Shown here piece after piece: positions 17,901-25,144 of a stretch of 64,000 nt of DNA (within the stretch, counting starts at the first letter, position 1; every line of letters begins with the position of its first letter). Location: assembly GCF_011762025.1 (NCBI RefSeq), contig NZ_JAASQR010000002.1, forward strand, positions 919,638 through 983,637, in the 5' to 3' direction. Below the pieces are notes generated by a model that saw nothing but the letters and a program-made list of their open reading frames with translations, did no database searches and was not told the origin of the DNA. Origin of the DNA: Sphingobium vermicomposti (GTDB taxonomy: Bacteria > Pseudomonadota > Alphaproteobacteria > Sphingomonadales > Sphingomonadaceae). Both the position numbers and the translations under genes were made by a program.

Positions 17901-20900
17901 GTCAGCACATTGCCCGACAGGCTGCCCGCCACATCCTCGGTCAGCGTACCCCCCGCATCATCCACCGCCTGCGGCGCGTCATCGACGATCCGCACGATCA
18001 GCGTGTCGCTGGCGCTGGTGCCGCCGACACCGTTGACGGCCAGCGCGATGCTGTCGTCAAACTCGGTGAGCGTCGCCCCGAACTTGCTGTCATTGTCGAT
18101 CGTGGCGCTCAGCGTATAGCTGTAGCTCACAGCGCCCGTCCCGGCATTATAACCGGTCAGACGCAGCGTCCCCTCGCCCGTGTTCACCACCCCGTTGGTC
18201 GTGCCGAACGCCTGCATCTGCGCCAGGGTAAAAACCACGCCCCCCACCACGATGTTCGCGATCCCGTCGGTCGCGCTCACCGTGAAGCTGCCGCTCGTCA
18301 CATGGCTGCCGTCATTCAGCGATCCGGTCGGCAGGCCCGCCTCGTAAACCGTGTCGTCGGGGCCGGTCGCCGCCGCCGTCACCACGCTCGCACCGTCGGC
18401 TGCGCCCTTGACCGTGATCACCAGCTGCGCCGGTGACTGGTCGCCGTCCGCGTCCTCCATCGTGTAGTTGAGCGTGAAGACCTTGCTGAACCCACTGCCC
18501 AGCGCCTGCGTCGCCGCCCGGCTGTTGTCGAGCACATAGCTCCAGCTGCCATCGCCATTCTGGACCAGCGTGCCATAGCTGTTCAGCTCCGCCACCGCCG
18601 CCGCATCCGCGCCCCAGGCAACGAACGCCTTGGGCGTGTCCGCCCCCGACACGTCATTGGTCAGCACATTGCCCGACAGGCTGCCCGCCACATCCTCGGT
18701 CAGCGTGCCCCCAGCATCGTCCACCGCCTGCGGCGCGTCATCGACGATCCGCACGATCAGCGTGTCGCTGGCGCTGGTGCCGCCGACACCGTTGACGGCC
18801 AGCGCGATGCTGTCGTCAAACTCGGTGAGCGTCGCCCCGAACTTGCTGTCATTGTCGATGGTTGCGCTGAGCGTATAGCTGTAGCTCACAGCGCCCGTCC
18901 CGGCATTATAGCCGGTCAGCCGCAGCGTCCCCTCGCCCGTGTTCACCACCCCGTTGGTCGTGCCGAACGCCTGCATCTGCGCCAGGGTGAACACCGTGCC
19001 CCCCACCACGATGTTCGCGATCCCGTCGGTCGCGCTCACCGTGAAGCTGCCGGTCGTCACATGGCTGCCGTCATTCAGCGATCCGCTCGGCAGGCCCGCC
19101 TCGTAAACCGTGTCGTCGGGACCGGTCGCCGCCGCCGTCACCACGCTCGCACCGTCGGCTGCGCCCTTGACCGTGATCGTCAGCTGCGCCGGTGACTGGT
19201 CGCCGTCCGCGTCCTCCATCACATAGTTGAGCGTAAAGGCCTTGCTGAACCCGCTCCCCAGCGCCTGCGTCGCCGCCCGGCTGTTGTCGAGCACATAGCT
19301 CCAGCTGCCATCGCCATTCTGGACCAGCGTGCCATAGCTGTTCAGCTCCGCCACCGCCGCAGCATCCGCGCCCCACGCCACGAACGCCTTGGGCGTGTCT
19401 GCCCCCGACACGTCATTGGTCAGCACATTGCCCGACAGGCTGCCCGCCACATCCTCGGTCAGCGTGCCCCCCACATCGTCCACCGCCTGCGGCACGTCAT
19501 CGACGATCCGCACGATCAGCGTGTCGCTGGCGGTGGTGCCGCCGACGCCGTTGACGGACAGCGCGATGCTGTCGTCAAACTCGGTGAGCGTCGCCCCCGG
19601 CTTGTTGTCGTTGTCGATCGTTGCGCTGAGCGTATAGCTGTAGCTCACAGCGCCCGTCCCGGCATTATAACCGGTCAGACGCAGCGTCCCCTCGCCCGTG
19701 TTCACCACCCCGTTGGTCGTGCCGAACGCCTGCATCTGCGCCAGGGTGAACACCGTGCCCCCCACCACGATGTTCGCGATCCCGTCGGTCGCGCTCACCG
19801 TGAAGCTGCCGCTCGTCACATGGCTGCCGTCGGCGAGCGTGCCGCTGGGCAGGCCCGCCTCATGGACGGTCGCGTCCGGGCCAGTCGCCGCCGCCGTCAC
19901 CACGCTCGCGCCGTCGGCTGCGCCCTTGACCGTGATCGTCAGCTGCGCCGGTGACTGGTCGCCGTCCGCGTCCTCCATCGTGTAGTTGAGCGTGAAGACC
20001 TTGCTGAACCCGCTGCCCAGCGCCTGCGTCGCCGCCAGGCTGTTGTCCAGCACATAGCTCCAGCTGCCATCGCCATTCTGGACCAGCGTGCCATAGCTGT
20101 TCAGCTCCGCCACCGCCGCCGCATCCGCGCCCCACGCCACGAACGACTTGGGCGTGTCCGCCCCCGACACGTCATTGGTCAGCACATTGCCCGACAGGCT
20201 GCCCGCCACATCCTCGGTCAGCGTGCCCCCCACATCGTCCACCGCCTGCGGCACGTCATCGACGATCCGCACGATCAGCGTGTCGCTGGCGGTGGTGCCG
20301 CCGACGCCGTTGACGGACAGCGCGATGCTGTCGTCAAACTCGGTGAGCGTCGCCCCCGGCTTGTTGTCGTTGTCGATCGTTGCGCTGAGCGTATAGCTGT
20401 AGCTCACAGCGCCCGTCCCGGCATTATAACCGGTCAGACGCAGCGTCCCCTCGCCCGTGTTCACCACCCCGTTGGTCGTGCCGAACGCCTGCATCTGCGC
20501 CAGGGTGAAGACCGTGCCCCCCACCACAATGTTCGCGATCCCGTCGGTCGCGCTCACCGTGAAGCTACCGCTCGTCACATGGCTGCCGTCGGCAAGCGTG
20601 CCGCTGGGCAAGCCCGCCTCATGGACGGTCGCGTCCGGGCCAGTCGCCGCCGCCGTCACCACGCTCGCGCCGTCGGCTGCGCCCTTGACCGTGATCGTCA
20701 GCTGCGCCGGTGACTGGTCGCCGTCCGCGTCCTCCATCGTGTAGTTGAGCGTGAAGACCTTGCTGAACCCGCTGCCCAGCGCCTGCGTCGCCGCCAGGCT
20801 GTTGTCCAGCACATAGCTCCAGCTGCCATCGCCATTCTGGACCAGCGTGCCATAGCTGTTCAGCTCCGCCACCGCCGCCGCATCCGCGCCCCACGCCACG

Positions 20901-22573
20901 AACGACTTGGGCGTGTCCGCCCCCGACACGTCATTGGTCAGCACATTGCCCGACAGGCTGCCCGCCACATCCTCGGTCAGCGTGCCCCCCGCATCGTCCA
21001 ACGCCTGCGGCACGTCATCCACGATGTCGATGGTGAGCGTCGTCGTCGCGGGATCACCGTCGCTATCAATGACCGTGACAGCGAAGCTATCTTCCGTATC
21101 GTCGCCGACGGTGGCGGTCTCCAACGTGTAGCTATAACTATAGCCGGTTGCAGGCGACCCCGTGATCGTCAGCGTTCCATATGTGCCGCTGACGGTGCCG
21201 CCATTGGTCACGTCGACATTATTCACGATTAGCGATCCGACTGTATCATTTCCGGTCGCGACGATCAGCGTGCCAGCAGCAGTCTCTGCCATCGACGATG
21301 CTTGCGAGCCATCAGGATTCAGCGCCGATTCGTGAACTACGGTGTCAGCCCGCGCATCAACCTCAACGGTCGGCGTTGAGTCAGGCTGCAAGGTGATGGT
21401 GACCGTCGCCTGGGACGTATCACCGTCGCCATCTTCGATCTGATAGATGAAACTCGCCGTGCCTTCCTGACCGGGTGCCGGGGTGAACGTGAACAGGCCG
21501 GTCGTCGGATTATAGACGACAGCCCCGGCCGCAGGGCCGCTGACGATTGTGACCCGAGCCGACGGATTATTGTCGATATCCACCCCATCCGCGCCAAACA
21601 CGTCATTAGCGAGCGCGTCGATAACGACAGGTGCGCCTTCCGCGCCCTGCTGCGCCGCGTCGTCAATGGCCTCGGGCACATCGTCGGCAATGTTGATTAC
21701 CAGCGTCTTTGTGACGCTGTCACCGTCGACGTCGGTTACCGTAACGGTAAAATTGTCGGTTACATTATCGCCTGTAGTATTGTCGGTAACCGTATAGGTG
21801 TAACCGACAGAGCCGGGCGCGACGCTGGTGATGGTCAGCGTACCGTTCGCGCCCACGATTGTCTGGCCAGGGTTTGTGACGACCTGCCCATTGATGGTGA
21901 TCGTCGCCGGAACATCAAGCGCGACATATGTGATCGTCCCACTCGTCGTTTCGACGGAGGCAGGCTCGTTCGAGCCAGGGGATTCCCCCGGCCGATTATC
22001 GGTGCCAAGACCCGCTTCGTCGACCACGGTCCCACTGCCTGACGTCGGAACCTCAAGCTCGGGGAAGTGGTCTTCGTCCTCATCCGGCGCGATCGGCAGG
22101 ACTTCCCGTTCTTCCAGTTGAGTGAACTGCAATTCAGTGGGCGGCAGAAGATCACCCAAGCCGAACGGGTCGCCAATCGCACCATCGTCAGCGAGGAAGT
22201 TGCCGCCAGAACTCCGTGGCGGGCCAGCAGCGGGCTGAGGCTCTTCACCGATCAGGAGCGCGACAAGGTTCACCGATGGAATCTCGACATCACCGACGAC
22301 AAGGCGGGGCACGGCGACGGCGCCTTCCAGGATCACCAATTGGGTTCCATCAGGGAGCGTCACGACAAGATTGCGACCGGCAACCTCGATCTGGTTAATG
22401 TCCGTGCCGGCAGGGAGGACCACGACGCCATTCGCGTCAGCCACGACTGTATGCATGGTGCCGGGCTGATGGGGAGCCCCTTTTACGCGCGCGGCCATCG
22501 CGGCGAGTTCGGGGTCCGGGGCCTGCTGACGATCGGCAGCCGCATCGATATTCCAATCCCGCTCGAAATCCAT
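14939..22573 (-). CDS. Giant type I-secreted adhesin, LapA/BapA-type with retention module
   Basis: This 2,544-residue surface protein is the presumed cargo of the adjacent type I system. The N-terminus (about residues 1-110) is a BapA-prefix/retention-like beta module (for example VVLPAGTDINQIEVAGRNLV), which should plug in TolC and hold the adhesin on the cell. A PAAG site at residues 114-117 follows, matching LapG substrates, and then an acidic linker. Ig-like/VCBS-type domains start near residue 210. Five near-identical 253-residue repeats occupy about residues 523-1787. The C-terminal part has calcium-binding-like loops (LDLDGDGLEF, DSNRDGVFDARD, DRNSNGQVDAGE), a hydrophobic stretch (ALVAASLVAVAGATYA) and about 195 acidic/Ala-rich residues. 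I see no RTX nonapeptides. ATG 22573 is preferred; a TTG at 22672 would add 33 residues. Confidence 0.92.
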   Translation of the reverse strand: MDFERDWNIDAAADRQQAPDPELAAMAARVKGAPHQPGTMHTVVADANGVVVLPAGTDINQIEVAGRNLVVTLPDGTQLVILEGAVAVPRLVVGDVEIPSVNLVALLIGEEPQPAAGPPRSSGGNFLADDGAIGDPFGLGDLLPPTELQFTQLEEREVLPIAPDEDEDHFPELEVPTSGSGTVVDEAGLGTDNRPGESPGSNEPASVETTSGTITYVALDVPATITINGQVVTNPGQTIVGANGTLTITSVAPGSVGYTYTVTDNTTGDNVTDNFTVTVTDVDGDSVTKTLVINIADDVPEAIDDAAQQGAEGAPVVIDALANDVFGADGVDIDNNPSARVTIVSGPAAGAVVYNPTTGLFTFTPAPGQEGTASFIYQIEDGDGDTSQATVTITLQPDSTPTVEVDARADTVVHESALNPDGSQASSMAETAAGTLIVATGNDTVGSLIVNNVDVTNGGTVSGTYGTLTITGSPATGYSYSYTLETATVGDDTEDSFAVTVIDSDGDPATTTLTIDIVDDVPQALDDAGGTLTEDVAGSLSGNVLTNDVSGADTPKSFVAWGADAAAVAELNSYGTLVQNGDGSWSYVLDNSLAATQALGSGFSKVFTLNYTMEDADGDQSPAQLTITVKGAADGASVVTAAATGPDATVHEAGLPSGTLADGSHVTSGSFTVSATDGIANIVVGGTVFTLAQMQAFGTTNGVVNTGEGTLRLTGYNAGTGAVSYSYTLSATIDNDNKPGATLTEFDDSIALSVNGVGGTTASDTLIVRIVDDVPQAVDDVGGTLTEDVAGSLSGNVLTNDVSGADTPKSFVAWGADAAAVAELNSYGTLVQNGDGSWSYVLDNSLAATQALGSGFSKVFTLNYTMEDADGDQSPAQLTITVKGAADGASVVTAAATGPDATVHEAGLPSGTLADGSHVTSGSFTVSATDGIANIVVGGTVFTLAQMQAFGTTNGVVNTGEGTLRLTGYNAGTGAVSYSYTLSATIDNDNKPGATLTEFDDSIALSVNGVGGTTASDTLIVRIVDDVPQAVDDVGGTLTEDVAGSLSGNVLTNDVSGADTPKAFVAWGADAAAVAELNSYGTLVQNGDGSWSYVLDNSRAATQALGSGFSKAFTLNYVMEDADGDQSPAQLTITVKGAADGASVVTAAATGPDDTVYEAGLPSGSLNDGSHVTTGSFTVSATDGIANIVVGGTVFTLAQMQAFGTTNGVVNTGEGTLRLTGYNAGTGAVSYSYTLSATIDNDSKFGATLTEFDDSIALAVNGVGGTSASDTLIVRIVDDAPQAVDDAGGTLTEDVAGSLSGNVLTNDVSGADTPKAFVAWGADAAAVAELNSYGTLVQNGDGSWSYVLDNSRAATQALGSGFSKVFTLNYTMEDADGDQSPAQLVITVKGAADGASVVTAAATGPDDTVYEAGLPTGSLNDGSHVTSGSFTVSATDGIANIVVGGVVFTLAQMQAFGTTNGVVNTGEGTLRLTGYNAGTGAVSYSYTLSATIDNDSKFGATLTEFDDSIALAVNGVGGTSASDTLIVRIVDDAPQAVDDAGGTLTEDVAGSLSGNVLTNDVSGADTPKAFVAWGADAAAVAELNSYGTLVQNGDGSWSYVLDNNRAATQALGSGFSKVFTLNYTMEDADGDQSPAQLVITVKGAADGASVVTAAATGPDDTVYEAGLPSGTLADGSHVTSGSFTVSATDGIANIVVGGTVFTLAQMQAFGTTNGVVNTGEGTLRLTGYDAGTGAVSYSYTLSATIDNDSKFGATLTEFDDSIALAVNGVGGTTASDTLIVRIVDDAPVAFAPISTTLTNAAGQSATRGLDVDSSVNNNVGADQTGTLTFANIVNGQDTALKSGGTMIELWLSNGGTTLQGRTGSTNGTDGTPIYTIQLDQAAGAYTTTIHQAIDNGSGALFNDLSGGVAGNPPFKLVASSTADSLEILFTPISNQASPSVNSDSDDIGVDGQFIDITNPDAGLRLDFGDFTYDANGGGVSDDAFVIVNHQTINGFKFTIDQISSGTTADVRLKAINADEDGNVEQQVINPAGDTTLNITMVKIYNAAGALIGTATGDTNFGNINVDFEVGGTVAITGLSAQYKVQTYTASGYDRIEITNSGTSGGTDGKFSLSQLQVETTQTGNPVNLGFDLSLTDADGDTVTVTNAISITANPVPPIALDLDGDGLEFLSLSAGVHHDYGAGLVNTAWVAPDDGLLAHTIGGTYDIVFSDDAPGAASDLEGLRLAYDSNRDGVFDARDAAFGEFGVWQDRNSNGQVDAGEFKLLADAGIASIGLNSDGQSYQAAGGDVTVLGEATFVRTNGSTGTVGDVLFATAPKDSEAAKAAESTTSSFNQALVAASLVAVAGATYAVEPEPAPVTTDQQTATAAAPASTVTTEPEMTVTETDAPISLASTTDQDSDQPVDQSSHGVEDPAPDHSSLADGGDTAPADTVDMADAAQPELGGHEMLLAQSVDLPTFDGSAAVLAAVHEATPAAIDQLVSDAIGTADTPNIDALLAALPGGDHAPLLFNPVAPEAVDSGHLAAAAAVFDAAMAAHEAMAVAHG
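17211..21005 (-). repeat. Five tandem 759-bp repeats in the adhesin gene
   Basis: The unit is exactly 759 bp (253 codons) and recurs five times in register. Each copy begins with GGTLTEDVAGSLSGNVLT, contains SFVAWG or AFVAWG and DGSWSYVLDN, and ends with TLIVRIVDD. Copies 1 and 2 (counted from the N-terminus) are almost identical in DNA; copies 3-5 share NDSKFGATL where copies 1-2 have NDNKPGATL. The pattern points to recent duplication and gene conversion. Boundaries are approximate. Confidence 0.92.
22223..22234 (-). other. Predicted LapG cleavage site (PAAG) in the adhesin
   Basis: The codons CCC GCT GCT GGC encode Pro-Ala-Ala-Gly at residues 114-117, between the N-terminal beta module and the rest of the adhesin. 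Known LapG substrates are cut between the two alanines of a T/P-A-A-G motif in the same position. A LapG-like protease is encoded 14 kb away in the same locus. Confidence 0.65.
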
Positions 22574-23027
22574 CGTTCCATCCCAACCTGTCACCAAGGG
22601 GGTGGCCTGGTAGAAGAGCGCAAGGGAGCACCTCCCGAGCCTATACGCGCTCGAAAGCATCAACCTGTTCAATAGCTGGCATTAGCGGATCAGCTATTGC
22701 CCCTTGCCTGCGCCTTCCGCCGACGGAACCTGAAACAGGTTTCTACCGCCCCGGATTAAGCCATAATTTATTTTTTACCTGACCCTATGACTTATATTAT
22801 TCGTTGCCTGAAGTTAGTCACGAGAATTTCAATTTTATTAACCATTTTCAACGAATAAAGTCCGATAAATAACTTATGAAATACTGCTAAAGATATAGGC
22901 ATATAGTAGGATCTATATCTTATCCTCTATGCCCTGACCTGATCATGGTTAACGCTGTTCCGCGACTCGGAAAGTGCTGGAGGCACTCTGCCGCCCGTAG
23001 CGTTCAATGCCCGACGGCCTGATCAGG
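22574..23027 (-). promoter_or_regulatory. AT-rich upstream control region of the adhesin operon
   Basis: This gene-free stretch is sharply AT-rich at 22755-22930, unlike its surroundings. It contains TTAACCAT at 22838-22845 and its complement at 22945-22952, both resembling CtrA half-sites. It also has an 8-bp inverted repeat AGATATAG/CTATATCT (22891-22898 and 22913-22920). A CTATGACTT word (22785-22793) recurs upstream of the Flp pilin gene. The promoter position itself could not be fixed. Confidence 0.55.
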
Positions 23028-23065
23028 AAAAAAAACGGGCGACCAGTCCGAAGACTGATCGCCCG
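23028..23065 (-). terminator. Very strong Rho-independent terminator
   Basis: On the minus strand a 13-bp stem (23053-23065 with 23036-23048, one G-U pair) closes with a C(UUCG)G tetraloop and is followed by eight T. It ends transcription coming from above 23066 and insulates the adhesin control region. Confidence 0.88.
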
Positions 23066-23215
23066 CCCATGATGCGACCCATAGGCTTCCACGGAGCCGA
23101 TCCTGTTCTCTCCACGGCAACGACCTGATGGGTCGAAGCTGACCTATGGGAAAAAGGCACCCCCTCCGCTAACGCCATGGATAGCGATCGCCGAACCGTT
23201 GGCAATTCACCCCAA
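23028..23215 (-). ncRNA. Candidate structured small RNA, unassigned
   Basis: About 185 nt upstream of the strong terminator lack a convincing protein but fold well. CCCATAGG pairs with CCTATGGG and encloses two small hairpins (CGACC-CATCA-GGTCG and GCCG...CGGC). A further hairpin (CGCTA...TAGCG) lies 5' of it. A TATAAC hexamer on the minus strand near 23221 could be a -10 element, but no clear -35 is seen; the 5' end is therefore a guess. The RNA could be a free sRNA or derived from the 3' UTR of the TPR gene just upstream. The size is near that of 6S RNA, but the long end-to-end pairing of 6S is not evident. Confidence 0.5.
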
Positions 23216-23250
23216 GGGTTATACCTTTTGTTAGGCTGGCCGGATCGCGA

Positions 23251-23877
23251 TCAATGATCGAGAAGAACCGCCGGTTGCTCTGTCACGGGAGGGGCAGGCT
23301 TTTCTGCTGGCAGGGAGGCGAGGACGCCCTCCATGCGCAGGCTACGCTCGCTACGGCCACCGGTAGTGCGGCGAAAGGTCGCTAGCGCATATTCCACCAG
23401 TGGCCGAGCGACATCGAACCGTTTGCGTGCAAGGTAGAAATCCACCAGATTTTCAAGCGCCATCTGGCAGCTGGGGTCATCTTCGCCGCGCGTGCGCGCA
23501 TAGCTGTCGAACACGCGCCTCAACAGCAATTCCGATTCCCGAAAGCGGCCCGTCGCTTCCAATTGCAGCGCCAGATCATTTGCCGAAATCAGTGCGCGGG
23601 GATCGTCCGGGCCAAACAGTTCTTCGGAAAGCGCCAGCGCCTGGCGCGCAGGGTCCACGCCGTCCGCCGCGCGCCCTGAGGCATAAGCCGACTGCGCGGT
23701 CGCCACCAATGCGCGCCATTCCTTCTCACGCGCTTCTGTCACGTCCGGGATATATGGCGCCTGCGCGTGTAAGGCGATGCCCCAACTCGGCAGCAAAGCG
23801 ACGCTCAGAAAGAGGCTGATCCTGATAGCATGAACGGACAAGAGCGGTCTTTCCCAGCGTTGCGGTTCCGGCAGCAT
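23251..23877 (-). CDS. Secreted tetratricopeptide-repeat protein
   Basis: From ATG 23877 the product is 208 residues. It has an N-terminal hydrophobic segment (ISLFLSVALLPSWGIAL) ending in a likely AHA/LHAQA signal cleavage region. It then has TPR-like helices: ARQALALSEELFGPDDPRAL, GRFRESELLLRRVFDSYA and KRFDVARPLVEYALATF. TPRs mediate protein-protein contacts; the partner is unknown. The start is uncertain because GGAG lies only one base from the ATG; a TTG start at about 23832 is possible. It follows the LysR gene on the same strand. Confidence 0.7.
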   Translation of the reverse strand: MLPEPQRWERPLLSVHAIRISLFLSVALLPSWGIALHAQAPYIPDVTEAREKEWRALVATAQSAYASGRAADGVDPARQALALSEELFGPDDPRALISANDLALQLEATGRFRESELLLRRVFDSYARTRGEDDPSCQMALENLVDFYLARKRFDVARPLVEYALATFRRTTGGRSERSLRMEGVLASLPAEKPAPPVTEQPAVLLDH

Positions 23878-23924
23878 GCTCCAAATCAGGTTACCAAACG
23901 GGCAACGGCGCGCAACGCCTTGGC

Positions 23925-24716
23925 TCAGCCAACCAAGGCCTCGACCAGGGCCTTGACCTTTTTCTGCCGCCATTGGGGCAGCGGAGCGATCAGCCAATAG
24001 GCCAGGGCAGACGGCTGCGCGTCTCCAATTGCTATCACACGCCCGGAATCAATGTCCGACTGCGCCAGCAGCAAAGGCACCGTGGCATGGCCAAAGCCAT
24101 TGGCGGCTGCGTCGATTGCCAAGCCCGCATCGGCAAGGCGGATCATCGCAGGCTCCGTGCTGTTGGGACATCCGGGCCACTCTATCCGGTGCTGGGAGCC
24201 ACCTTCGGGTCGGTCCACGGTCACGAATGTCGCGTCGCCCAGCCTGACACCCTCATGCTCCCCCGGACCTTCCGCCAGACGTAGCGCCAGGTCGAGATTG
24301 GCTTCGGTGAAATCCAGGCTGTCATCAGCAGCGACCAGCGAAAATCGGATGTCCGGCTGACTGGACGCGTAGGCGGCCAGACGGGGTTGGAGCCATTTGG
24401 CGGTAAGGTCGCGCGGCGCCGCGATGGTGAGCGAGGAGCTGGATTGCCCCGCCTGCATCGCACGAACCGCTTCCTCAAATTGCAGGAACCCCGCGCGCAA
24501 TGCCTCAAGGCCCGCTTCAGTCTCTGGCGTCAGTTCCAGCCCCTTGGGCGTCCGGCGGAACAGCACAACGCCCAGCAAATCCTCCAGCGCGCGAATTTGC
24601 TGCCCGACGGCGGCGGGCGTCACCGCCAATTCATCGGCGGCCCGGGTGAAGGACAGGTGGCGCGCGGCTGCATCCAGAACGCGCAGGCCGTTAAGCGGCA
24701 AATGGGTGCGTTTCAT
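23925..24716 (-). CDS. LysR-family transcriptional regulator, GcvA-like
   Basis: The 263-residue regulator opens with a winged helix-turn-helix (LNGLRVLDAAARHLSFTRAA, then DELAVTPAAVGQQIRALED), the typical sequence of the GcvA/AmpR branch of LysR regulators. A shortened periplasmic-binding-like effector domain follows (about residues 90-260), with SLTIAAPRDLTAKWLQPRL at its start. The domain is smaller than in many LysR proteins. The start codon overlaps the apaG stop by 4 bp (24713-24716), so it is co-translated with apaG. The regulated genes cannot be told from this window, since LysR targets are usually divergent and nothing divergent lies next to it. Confidence 0.88.
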   Translation of the reverse strand: MKRTHLPLNGLRVLDAAARHLSFTRAADELAVTPAAVGQQIRALEDLLGVVLFRRTPKGLELTPETEAGLEALRAGFLQFEEAVRAMQAGQSSSSLTIAAPRDLTAKWLQPRLAAYASSQPDIRFSLVAADDSLDFTEANLDLALRLAEGPGEHEGVRLGDATFVTVDRPEGGSQHRIEWPGCPNSTEPAMIRLADAGLAIDAAANGFGHATVPLLLAQSDIDSGRVIAIGDAQPSALAYWLIAPLPQWRQKKVKALVEALVG

Positions 24717-25117
24717 TCCGCCACCGCCGGCGCAATGAGCGCGAAATGCGGGATCGCGATGTCGAACGTTTCCCCGCTGACACCGATCATATGATAATGG
24801 CCGCGCATGGAGCCTGTGGGCGTATTGAGCGGGCAGCCGGATACATAATCATAGCTTTTGCCCGGCTGCACCACTGGCTGTTCGCCCACGACGCCGTCGC
24901 CATCGACGCGATGCTGCGTTCCGCGTCCGTCGGTGATGATCCAGTGACGGGTCAGCAACTGGATGGGCTGGTCCCCGTCATTTTCAATGCGGATATGATA
25001 GGCCCAGAACCACCGGCCGCGATCCGGTTCCGACTGTTCAGGCAGGAAGGTCACGGCCACATGCACGTTGATGCCGCGCGTCGTGGCGTGAAAGGGGAAA
25101 AGTGCGTTCACGATCAA
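24713..25117 (-). CDS. apaG: ApaG protein
   Basis: ApaG is a small beta-sandwich protein of the DUF525 family, linked to Co2+/Mg2+ tolerance; its molecular role is not settled. The 134-residue product shows the hallmark sequences RGRWFWAYHIRIEN, LLTRHWIITDG, GEQPVVQPGKSYDYVSGCPL and TPTGSMRGHYHM. No ATG is available before the conserved core. A TTG at 25117 has AAGG about 10 bases upstream and is preferred; a GTG at 25111 is the alternative. It sits between metZ and the LysR gene, on the same strand as both. Confidence 0.92.
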   Translation of the reverse strand: MIVNALFPFHATTRGINVHVAVTFLPEQSEPDRGRWFWAYHIRIENDGDQPIQLLTRHWIITDGRGTQHRVDGDGVVGEQPVVQPGKSYDYVSGCPLNTPTGSMRGHYHMIGVSGETFDIAIPHFALIAPAVAE

Positions 25118-25144
25118 AGAAATGCGCCTTTCACCCCTCTTCCG

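Noticed and set aside
17211..21005. CRISPR-like array
   Set aside because: The repeats are 759 bp, in frame and protein-coding, without spacers.
23023..23205. 60-codon frame over the structured RNA region
   Set aside because: It runs through the terminator stem and T-run, and has no ribosome-binding site or family; the RNA explanation is better.
23028..23215. 6S RNA (ssrS)
   Set aside because: Length is right, but the long end-to-end pairing and central bubble of 6S are not apparent, and the 3' end is a terminator hairpin. A covariance search would decide.
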